From Basidiobolus meristosporus CBS 931.73 (lineage: Eukaryota > Basidiobolomycota > Basidiobolomycetes > Basidiobolales > Basidiobolaceae): a stretch of 64,000 nt of DNA. Positions 54,640 through 64,000 of this stretch are shown one piece after another (the first letter of the stretch is position 1; the number at the start of each line of letters is the position of its first letter). The notes beneath the pieces are model-generated. The model had not been told where the DNA came from. It ran no database searches and saw nothing but the letters and a program-made list of their open reading frames with translations. The stretch covers positions 1 to 64,000 of the forward strand of contig MCFE01000079.1 of NCBI GenBank assembly GCA_002104905.1. The letters run 5' to 3'. A program made the translations under genes and the position numbers.

Positions 54640-56150
54640 TATTTTTTTGTAGGGCCAAGCTAGCTGCTGTCCCACCATTCTTCTGCTGCTGTCAGTGGTA
54701 TGTTTAGTTGGGAACCAGACAGCTTTACATTATTTTCTGGCAGCATATATATGGGAGTGAGTCAAACCAATGGGGAAATGGTGCTACATACATGTGTGCT
54801 TGTGGTGCAACAACATTATTTATAAGGCATACTATGGCAGGTCATCATTGAATCTTACACTCATGTAAGTGCAATGTCTCAAATACAAGACTGTCTCAAA
54901 GTGGCATGAGTATTGACAAATAGTGATATAATAGTGTTACTCTGTTGAGTGTCAAACTGTGCACCCCATAGACAAGACCACCTGTGTTGAGCACCATAAG
55001 AGACAAGAAAAAAGGCCACGCGGCTATTGTAGCAAGCAACTCAGCTATGAAGCACACAGACAGCATAGGAAGCTTTACAAGGATCACAGAAACTGTTTTG
55101 TTGCAACAGTCATATTTGTCTATTCATCAGTTTAGTCAAGTGAGCCTAGCAATCCATCTCCCAGTCAATGACATGAAGTTGTGGCTGGAGAAGTTGCATG
55201 CTTCCACTTGTATCAGTAAGGGGGGCTTTGAGTATTTTCTACTACTTCTTGCAAATGTTATCCTGGGTTGCAACTTACCATGTAAATGCTGTAATTGAGC
55301 AACAAAAATGCAGCTGGCAACATATAACCCAGGGACCATGTTGATAACAACATGTGTTATCAATTGCATGGCATTCACACCAGAAAATGCCACCATTGCA
55401 AGGTTTCCAACTTGTCAGGAATCCACCACCATTGGGGAAGCAATTGTTCACATTCCAGATATATTCCAGTATAACCTTGTCTAAAGAAGCCTATGTAGTC
55501 TGACAAACATTGTGAACTATAAGGTGTCTCACTCAGTATCAATCCAGCGCAACCATGCCCAATGTATTTGATTGCAAGCATTATAAACAGCTAAAGAGCA
55601 AGGTCTCTTTTGAAGGTGTGCATGACCATGTCTCTGCCTTGGCACCTAATGGACTCTCATTTAACAATTACACTACCAACAAATCCTGCAGGCTACTGAT
55701 TCTCATTAACCTGAATCTGCCTCCTATCTTGTGGTATTAGAGCAGAAATCAGATGGCAGTTTCATAGGTATCTGGGCCTAAATCACAGTCCAATCTGGAT
55801 ACCTATCAGAATCCATTCCTGGAAGAATTTTGTACACTTTCCAGCAAAATAATGGCATATAGCCATCACGTCAAAGTGTGTAGTGCTATCTGCATCAAAA
55901 CACCCCAGCCACCCACAAGATGGCTCACTGTTCTGGGCATAATTACCAGTATTGCTGTTGAATGTGAGACATATAGGGGATTTACTCCATAACTCACACA
56001 TATAATTATTACCCAAACACCAGCACTAAGAACACAAACTTCCCACAGAAAGAATGTACAGAAGTCAGCATGCAATTGCAACAATGATGGCTAGCTGTTA
56101 GCATTGACTGGAATATGGAACTAACTGTCAAAAACTAGATAATTTGGTAT
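54640..56150 (+). mobile_element. Plavaka/Tnp2-like transposon copy C, decayed
   Basis: The plus-strand order is the same as on the minus strand at 48.62-46.9 kb. It has the divergent ORF2 start (minus, about 54650-54720), the intergenic region, the Cys/His-rich transposase start (about 54.97-55.1 kb), the DGLSF...LILINLNLPPI block (55.55-55.74 kb) and the LTHIIITQTPALR region (about 55.98-56.03 kb). Many stops and indels; no functional gene. Confidence 0.6.
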
Positions 56151-56589
56151 CATTCAGCAGATAAAAATTTACTTAACAATTCCGGACAAGTCTTGGTCAC
56201 TGTGGGACTGATTTAAAGCCCTAACTTTGCCACTTCCTTCAGATCTATCATCCTACAATTATTCACCTATAGTTAAGATCAAATTAGCACTTTAACCAAG
56301 CATTGTGTACTAACCCTGCAATGGCTACGGAATGCTTCTCAATGTTGAGAAGCCCTCCTTACTTAGTGTCATAGTTGTATTACTTCTACAAAGGTATAAA
56401 TACTAAGCTTCTTTATGAATAAACAACAGTTCACCCTATGAGAAATTATTGAGATGATCCTGTTAAAGGCTGTCACAAAGTCAAAGTCCTGTGACTAAGA
56501 GGTGCTGCTTTGATTGGCAATTGCTTCTTTTTCACACGCCTTACTTCCTGATGCAACCCTTTCTCTTACTTTTCATGCACACAAATTGG

Positions 56590-57040
56590 TTTATTTCCAT
56601 TGCAACTTCAGTTTTACCTAAATTGCCAATTGTATTGACCTATTCAAGTCCCTATACCTTACACTAACATTAAGCCCAACCCTGCACTCAACAAGCAACT
56701 CCATTAAAATCCACCACTTGATAAGTATTTCTGCTGTAACACTCTGGTTCCACAACTTTGGCCGGAATCCAGCAGATTTATGCCACTGTTCACTCACTGG
56801 TTCCCACATGTTCTGGTCTTTAGCCAGTACTGCAAGGTCTAGCACCTCATCAAGTCTTTGCAATAAATCCTTGCAAAATTCCAGTGCATTTTCTTGAACA
56901 CTGCTCTTGAAGAAGTGCTGCTACCGCTTGGTATGTCTATTAATGTTCCAAAATTCCACTGAAGGCATTATGATAGTCTTTTGAGCTCTTGACATTGTAG
57001 CCTTGTCTGTCAGTGGGATCTCCACTCTGTCAACAATGGA
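56590..57040 (-). repeat. unrecognised repeat with ORF, minus copy
   Basis: The minus-strand frames (56618-56863 and upstream) carry DLAVLAKDQ, WEPVSEQWHKSAGFRPK and EFWNINRHTKR, the same words as 50.9-51.2 kb on the plus strand. With that copy it forms a widely spaced inverted pair around the Harbinger-like element and transposon copy C. Confidence 0.55.
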
Positions 57041-57059
57041 GGATGTGGTAGACAAATTG

Positions 57060-58238
57060 CCACTATAAACAGTGTTGCTGTCAAATGTGTGAGATCCAGG
57101 TGATTTGCTTCATATCTCACACACATAATTAATACCCAAACACCAGCACTCTCAACATTATCTTTCCACAGAGAGAGCATACAGAAGTCAGCATGCAATT
57201 GCAGCAAATTTGGCAAGCTATAAGCCATTGGCCAGAATATGGAATCACTTGGAAACAGGTGATACTTAAGATAGAGGGATCTCTTGGTGCAAAATCTTTC
57301 CACTGGGTGCAACACATTTGCTTTTTGACAATATCCCTATACTGATGACCAGGTTGTACAGGCAGCATTTCAAGCTAAATGAGCCCTTTGAGATACTGGA
57401 GAAATTTCAAAGAATTGGCAAGATATTTCAGAGTATCTGCTGCCCTAAGTACTTCTCAAGGGCTCCAATGAATATTGATATGCATCAAGAATATTACCTT
57501 TAAGTCTGTCATAGATGTGATGAGTTGGCACATGGAGGACAGCCAGGAAGACTTGGAAAATACTGAGGACAAATGTGCACATGGAGACACCAATGCCTAT
57601 GGCATTAAGAAGCTAAGCAGCCCCAATACGTAGGTAATTAGTTAAGTAATGCAAAGTTGCGTTGGGTGCAACAAGCAGCTGATTTTTATTAGGAAAACTC
57701 TAGTAAGAAATGCCAGATTTCTCATGGTCACAAGTCAACATCTACACCATTCAATATGGGATTCACTCAAACAAAAGCCAGTATGCATCTATAAGGGGGA
57801 CTAGAATCCAGCAGGAAGAAGGAATATATTGGTCAAATACCAAGAAGTTCTTTGCGGATATTCAGGAGGTATTCAGGGCAGAAGTGGTGCCAACAAAGTG
57901 TGTGTTTTCAAGATGTATATGTCTCCAGCAGTACAATATATATAGCAACTTTGCAAGTATCACACAAAAAGCCTGTAAAGTTGAGGTGATACAAGTATGT
58001 CAATTGTGACAGGTGTGAACATTTGTAGAGGTTGGTAAGCAGGAGGCCATAGTTTTTTTGATTTGAGGTATATGTGGAATACCCAAGGTAGTGGTGGGTA
58101 AGCAAATAAAGAGGGGTGATTCTACAGTGGAATATGTACATTGCACAAAGAGAGGTAGATAAAAGAAGCACCATTTGGTAAATTGGTATTATAGGATTAT
58201 ACAGAACCAGCTGTAGTCCACCATACTGCCAATATATT
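57060..58238 (+). mobile_element. Plavaka-like copy D, 3' part, left of palindromic element 2
   Basis: Transposase 3' coding remnants (CQMCEIQ, LQQIWQAISHWPEYGI, then the SIS.. equivalents of MHLLYSNIPILMTRLY) run from 57060 to 57500, followed by the family's 3' region. At 57826 this copy reads GGAATATATTGGTCAAATAC without an insertion. It is therefore an empty site for palindromic elements 1 and 3, which sit at this position in the other copies. It continues after the palindromic element as 58973-59330. Confidence 0.6.
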
Positions 58239-58972
58239 AGACTTGTTCTGTTAGATAGTGCCACATTGAGCCATGAGTGCCAAATGATGCCATAGAGTGC
58301 CAGAGCAGCCAAGTGAGCCTATACTTGGCCACAGAGTGTGAAACATAGATCTGCATTATCATGCAAAGCATCCCCTGTGTTTCACCTATGATGCAGGAGA
58401 ATATCCATTTTCTGATGTTTTTTTGTGGATCAATATTGTGCAGGATGTGCAAGAGCACTAAAGGATTGAAGATTTGCATCTGGTACTTAATACCCATGGC
58501 ACTCTGAATCTAGCTCCTATGGCTTGTAACATGTCATAAAAATGCATGGCACTATCTTGGTCCACTGGTACTATCTGGCACTGTATTTAATTATTAGCCC
58601 TAAAGTAAGATCTATACAAAGCAATTATAGTGCCAGATAGTACCAGTGGACCAAGATAGTGCCATGCATTTTTATGACATGTTACAAGCCATAGGAGCTA
58701 GATTCAGAGTGCCATGGGTATTGAGTACCAGATGCAAATCTTCAGTCCTTTAGTGCTCCTGCGCACCCTGTACAACATTGATCTAAAAAAAAAGGTCAAA
58801 AAATGGATTTTCTCCATCACAATGAGTGAAACACTGGGGCTGCTTTGCATGATGATGCAGATCTATGTTTCATACTCTGTGGCCAAGTATAAGCTCACAT
58901 GGCCTCTCTGGCACTCTATGGCATCATTTGGCACTCATGGCTCAATATGGCGCTATCCAACAGAACAAGTCT
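58239..58972. mobile_element. palindromic non-autonomous Harbinger-like element 2 (734 bp)
   Basis: Same structure and length as element 1, with AGACTTGTTCTGTTAGATAG at the left and the inverted form at the right. Flanks are ATT (left) and AAT (right), so the 3-bp duplication has one change. It is inserted at a different site of the host repeat from elements 1 and 3. Confidence 0.87.
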
Positions 58973-59336
58973 AATGTCATCAAAGTCTTGCTTTGAAGCC
59001 ATCAAATTACCGTCAAGTGTCATGCCATTAAGGCAATTGGATGTCCTGGCTGGGTGGATCCATTTAAAATAGTTGTAGAGCATTAAAATATTGCAACAAT
59101 ACCATGCAACTAATGTCACAGCACCAATTAAATGTTGTCAAGTTTTATCCCTTTATTTGGTGAGAAAATTGGCAAAACACCATTGTGCTCTTGTCTTAAG
59201 ATTGCAACAAGGGACACTAATTCCAAGTTGCTGGTATTATGATGGTCTCTAAATAGGATCCTGACAGCTGATCCAAATTGGATTTACCCATGGGACCAAA
59301 TTATTTTTCATAGGGTTCAACTATTATCATTATTAC

Positions 59337-60359
59337 TTGATATATTCCCTCCATCCAAAACATTTCTCAAATTGCAGCATTATCTACAAACCAGACATAC
59401 TTAATATAAAGTGTATCTGTTGGAGCATAAGCTTCCCACTGGGAGCAATGCATTTGCTTTTCAACAATGTCCCTATACTGATGACCAAGTTGTACATGGG
59501 GTGCTTTGAGCTAAGTGAGCCCTTTAAGATACTGGAGAAACTTGAAAGAATTTGCAAGATATTACAAAATATCCATTACCCTAAGTACTTCTCATAGGCT
59601 TCACTCAATATTCATACACAAATATAATAATTTAAGTGCAACAACTGGATGAACTGGATATGTATTTATTCAAGCAGCCTTCTGAAGCCATTTTATCAAG
59701 AGTACATTAGAAGCATTGGGAGTTGTGCGTGGACAATAAAGAAATATATAACTAGAAATGGATCAACAATGCCAACTTGACACATCTACAGCTTTTGTGC
59801 AAGGTGTTTGTGATGTGATTTCAGAAGGTACACTACAAACATAAAGCTGGGCATGTAGATCTCTGCCACTACAGTATCCCTTCCCTACTCCTTCTGGCAT
59901 GGAGTGTGGAGAATATTGGGCTTTGCTTCACCTTTTGTGAGTTTCCAATGGAGTGGATGTGCGGGGAGATAGGAAGACAAGTCAAGTCACAGGTACCACA
60001 ATATCCCAATCTCAGCAAGAATCTTATTTTCAAGTCTGTAATTGAAGTGATGAGTTGGCTCATGTAGGACAACCAGGAAGAGATGGAAAATACTGAGGAC
60101 AGATGTGCACATGGAGACACATATACTTATGGCATTACAAAGCCAAATAGCTTCACTATGTGGGCAATCAGTTAAGTAATGCAAAGTTGGGTTGGGTGCA
60201 ACAAGCAACTAATTTTTATTACAAAAACTCTATCAATGTATTCCAGGTTTCTCTTGGTCACAAGTAAATTTCTAAACCATACAATTCAGAATTCACATAA
60301 GCAAGAGCCAATGCTCACCTATAAGGGGGACTAGACTCCAGAGGGAGAAGGAATGTATC
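59337..60359 (+). mobile_element. Plavaka-like copy E, 3' part, left of palindromic element 3
   Basis: It begins within the transposase 3' coding region (59337-59597, PLGAMHLLFNNVPILMTKLY) and continues with the 3' region shared with 57.48-57.83 kb. It resumes after the palindromic element at 61095 and runs to about 61855. Nonfunctional. Confidence 0.6.
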
Positions 60360-61094
60360 AGACTTGTTCTGCTATATAGTACCACATTGAGCCATGAGTG
60401 CCAAATGATGCCAAAGTGTTCCAGGGAGGCCAAGTAAGCCTATGATTGGGCACTGAGTATAACACACCACTCTTCATCTTCATACAAAGCAGCCCCTGTA
60501 TATGACCCCCCTAATATTGGAGGAAATCCATTTTTTGACCTTTTTTCTTGGATCAATGTTGTGCAGGATGTGCAAGAGCTCAGAAGAGCTAAAGATATGC
60601 ATCTGGTACTCAATGCCAATGCCACACTGAGTTTAGCTCCTGTGGCATGTACATGTCACCAAAATGCATGGCACTGTGTTGGTTCAATGGTACCATCTGG
60701 CACTATGTTTAAATATTGGCCCCAAAGTAAAGCCTATACAAAGCACTTATAGTGCAAGATAGTACCAGTGGACCAAAAAAGTCCCATGCATTTTTATGAC
60801 CTGTTACAAGCCACAGGGGCTAGATTCAGAGTACCATGGGTATTTAGTACCAGATGCATATCTTCAGTCCTTCTGTTCTCTAACACATCCCGCACAACAT
60901 TGATCCAAGAAAAAAGGTCAAAAAATGGATTTTCTCCAGCATGGGTGGTGAAACACAGGGGCTACTATGCATGAAGATGAAGAGCTATGTTTCACACTCT
61001 GTGGCCAAGTTTAGGTATACTATGACTCAGTGGCACACTATGGCACTATTTGGCACTCATGGCTCAATGTGGCACAATCCAATGGAACAAGTCT
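60360..61094. mobile_element. palindromic non-autonomous Harbinger-like element 3 (735 bp)
   Basis: Same structure as elements 1 and 2 but more diverged. It has AGACTTGTTCTGC at the left and GGAACAAGTCT at the right, with flanks ATC and ATT. The insertion point in the host repeat is the same as that of element 1. Confidence 0.85.
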
Positions 61095-61855
61095 ATTGGC
61101 TAAATCCAATAGTTCTTGGCAGATTGTCAGGAGGTATTAATGGCAGAAGTGGCAGCAACCAAGTCCATGTTTGCAAGAAGTAAATGCTACCAGCAATAAA
61201 AGGTAAATGGCTACTTTGCAAATATTTCACCAAAAAGCCAAAAATTTGAGATGAAAGAGAGATACCAATTGTGGCAGATGTGAATATTAGTAGAGGTTAG
61301 GAAACCAGAGGCAATTTTTTTTTCTGATTTCAGCTATATGAAGAAAATCCAAAGTAGCAGTGGGTAAGCAAATAAGGAGGGGCAACTCTATATTGTAATC
61401 TATGAACTGTGTAAGGGAAGGTAGAAAAAAGAAATACCATTTGGCAAATTGGTATAGTGGCAGCATACAGCACTAGCTGAAGGCTGTTATATTGCTGTGT
61501 TCATGCCATCAGAGGCACACAATGAAGCTGATGCAACACTATCAAGTTTCTTGCCATATAAGGCAATTGATGCATTGGCCTGTAATATCCACTAAAATAG
61601 ATGTAGAGCACAATAAGACCGCATCAATGCCATGCAACCCTTGGCTAAACACCACCCAAACACCCTAATGTTTCTTAACTTTATTTAGCTGTAAAGCTAG
61701 CCAAATGTAGTTGTGATTGCATCATAAAATTACTGCAGAGTGTCATTAATTTCAAGCTGCTGGTTTCAAAATGGTCTCTTGATTGGTTCCTGACAGCAGA
61801 CATGGTTTAGATCCACCTGCAGTACCAAATTGTCACTCATAGGGTCTATCAATAT
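61095..61855 (+). mobile_element. Plavaka-like copy E, 3' terminal part
   Basis: It matches 57.83-58.24 plus 58.97-59.33 kb (plus) and 45.56-44.88 kb (minus). It ends in the region CCACCTGCAGTACCAAATTG, related to the ends of copies B and D. No coding sequence is seen. Confidence 0.55.
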
Positions 61856-63240
61856 GTCTGTTATAAGCCTTTATTTAAGAGTGTTGAGGAATAGGGAGCT
61901 TAGCTAGTATTGTGTTCACTAAAATTTGAACTGATTTTTATCAAGGTTCCAGCTGCTCCTTATATACATTTTGTCAGATAAATTGTTGACAATTTGTATT
62001 TCCTGATGTAGGTTGTAGCTGATGACTCATTTGATTGCACCAGCATTGCTCAATAAGATCCTGCTTAATATATCCATTTCTGTCTGATAGGATCTACTGA
62101 TTCATTTGCGGACTAATGCTACTGATTTGATAGATAACACTGATTTACTGATAGGCTAAATATATAACTAATTGATTTAACTAAAATGCAGAATGATACC
62201 AAATAGTCCAATATTTCAACAGTTGCAATGATACATTTATACTTTTTGCAGAGCTATGTAAATATAACTATTTGGTCAATATAAGGCAGTCTTAGAAGTA
62301 CATGTGTCAAGTTTCTGCTCATTTAGACAAGTTTTGGATTTACAGATGATTCTGTACTGTACTAATCCCAAATAGTTAGCAAATATCTCACAAACTAATA
62401 TCTAAATTAATATTCTTTTATGTGCCACCTTGACTGAGTGCTTGTTCATAAATACTATTCATTAGGTGGGCTACTAACTATTTCAGCACTCTTGCTCACA
62501 TAATATGTTTATATGCTTATAAGCTTGCTGTGATGTTGTGTATTTTTAGGTTAAAATTAAACAGGCAATTGACTATTAAACCTATTGGACTAAGACATTT
62601 TCCAATATATGTTAGGGATTGTATAGTATATGTAATAGTTAAGTATAAGCCTGTACTATTGATTATATACTTCAGATCAAATTACTTTGAGTGTGAATCC
62701 TGATTTCATTATATAATATCAGTGGATGAGTATCATCCATTCAGGTGGAGCAAAATTTCAGAGATACTTATCATATCCTGTCATACTTCCTACCATTAGG
62801 TAACTGCACTCTCAGGCTTTCTACAGCTTCTTATTCAGACATAATTGGCCCATGGTTGGCAAAGCTTGGATGTAATTTCTCTACGGTAGATCTTGAATAT
62901 CCACAGTTGCAGTACATAGTGTATTCCACTTAGACTCTTCTTCATTTACCCATAACTGAATTGGGATAAGAATTTTTTTATATTTTCCATACAGCATCTG
63001 TTGGGGCCAATACTGTGCAGCTTTATGATAGCCTTATTCTTCTCTGGTTGACCTGATGTTCTAGTTTCAGAATAGTACTTTGAATGATATTTAGCCTATG
63101 TATTCTTTATCTCTGATTTGTTATATTAAACTAACTCCACCATACTGTGCCCATGTGTTCACCACAGTGGTAGTGTACAAGTACAAGGGAGAGATATGTC
63201 CATCACTTTGCAAGTGTTTTGAGTGTAGGGTTAAATACTA
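61856..63240. other. AT-rich stretch without a supported gene
   Basis: About 1.4 kb, strongly AT-rich, with short frames only. The last part (about 63.12-63.23 kb, minus) shares a short block with 50.69-50.76 kb. Probably decayed transposon sequence. Confidence 0.45.
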
Positions 63241-63244
63241 TAGG

Positions 63245-63860
63245 CATGTCTAAGTATTCCTAAGAGGGAGTTTGCATCAAGGTTGTGAATATTTCCATGG
63301 GAATGGTGCAGCCAAAACTCATAGCCAGGTAGCAATAAAGTCCATAGCTAGTTTTAAATGATGTGTTAGAGATATCTTCAGGTTTCATCCCAATCTGGTT
63401 GAAACATGACATGAGGTCAATGTTGTTAAGTATGGTGAAACCATTAAGTAGGTTCAAAACCACATTGATCCAAGGTATGAAGTAATAAAATGTTATGGTA
63501 ATTAGGCCCAGGGGTTTGTAGTCAATGCATATCAAAAGTGCTCCATCCTTTTACTTTGCAACAAGCACTGGTATACCCCATGGTTACTTGCTGGGTTCAG
63601 CATATCTTTGCTCCATTGACTGATCAACCTATTGATTGATTGCTTCCAATCCCAACTGACTCATTTGGCAGGCTGACTTGCTTATAGGAGGACTATTCCA
63701 TGTGTCAACAGCGTGATTGGCTTTTTTGACTGATGCAAGACCTACTAGCCCATCCAGATACAGATCTGTATACTCCTTCAAAAGAGTCTGGAATTTCTGT
63801 GAAGCTGAGGCAGCAAGATCCCCCTGAGATACCACTGTGGGAGACAGTGAAATACCCTTT
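63245..63860 (-). pseudogene. Ty3/Gypsy reverse transcriptase remnant
   Basis: The minus strand reads, through stops, the N-terminal half of a Gypsy-type reverse transcriptase. It shows LLKEYTDLYLDGLVG, then WGIPVLVAK, CIDYKPLGLITI, LLNGFTILNNIDLMSCFNQI, MKPEDISNTSFKTSYGLYCY, AMSFG and IFTTLMQ. The sequence then breaks off before the YLDD-box region, and unrelated sequence follows towards 63.2 kb. The fingers/palm residues are partly replaced (for example IDLMSCFNQI for the usual IDLRSGYHQI). Dead element; the part to the right of about 63860 is unclassified. Confidence 0.8.
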
Positions 63861-64000
63861 CTAAGTCCTCTGCAGTACTACACCTTGCTAACCTCACTTG
63901 TGCCATGTACACCAGAACTGGCCAGGCTAGAAAGTATCCTTGTTGATGGTGGCTTATAAGTCTGATTGCCTCTTTTGATCCAAGTGGCCTAGGGACTCCA

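Noticed and set aside
58714-58974. 86-codon frames in the foldback elements, repeated at 58237, 46056 and elsewhere
   Set aside because: The same peptide appears on both arms because the element is a palindrome; there is no evidence of a protein gene.

Overview
The window is nuclear DNA of a filamentous fungus. The evidence is a class IV-type chitin synthase with its SKT5/Chs4-type activator, a large-subunit catalase, a CreA/Mig1-like zinc-finger regulator, an Akr1-type DHHC enzyme, and many short spliceosomal introns (mostly 55-80 nt, GT-AG, one GC-AG). An intersectin-like protein that keeps C-terminal SH3 domains, together with Plavaka-like, Copia and Harbinger-like transposons, suggests an early-diverging (zygomycete-grade) lineage; this placement is inference.

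There are three compartments. (1) 0.3-4.1 kb: one small secreted-protein gene, then AT-rich repeat debris with two solo Copia LTRs. (2) 4.1-37.1 kb: a gene island with sixteen protein genes. They are an ankyrin-DHHC S-acyltransferase, chitin synthase, SCP/Psr1-like phosphatase, SCI1-like nuclear protein, tryparedoxin-like protein, bc1 core protein 1, an unknown multi-pass membrane protein, an intersectin-like EH/SH3 scaffold, a secreted low-complexity protein, a C2H2 factor, an SKT5-like Sel1 protein, a Rab GTPase, a ZIP transporter, NudE, succinyl-CoA ligase beta and a catalase with a DJ-1/PfpI-like tail. For most multi-exon genes I placed the splice sites by hand and checked that the phases close. 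(3) 38.5-64 kb: a transposon nest with no convincing host gene. A Copia element (39987-44094, 5-bp target duplication) sits inside an older repeat. Several decayed copies of a Plavaka/Tnp2-like DNA transposon are present, apparently with a second, divergently transcribed gene. One 3.0-kb Harbinger-like element carries two divergent ORFs. Three palindromic elements of 734-735 bp share the Harbinger-like termini. A Gypsy reverse-transcriptase remnant lies at the right edge.

Functional links: chitin synthase (7.7-10.6 kb) and its likely activator (25.7-27.2 kb) form one cell-wall module. The DHHC enzyme, intersectin-like scaffold, Rab and NudE belong to membrane traffic and dynein transport. Core protein 1 and succinyl-CoA ligase are mitochondrial, and catalase and the tryparedoxin-like protein handle peroxide and thiol redox.

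The most unusual material is the transposon nest. It holds a candidate autonomous element beside its probable foldback derivatives, with empty sites readable in the same window, and a little-known two-gene arrangement of a Plavaka-like family.
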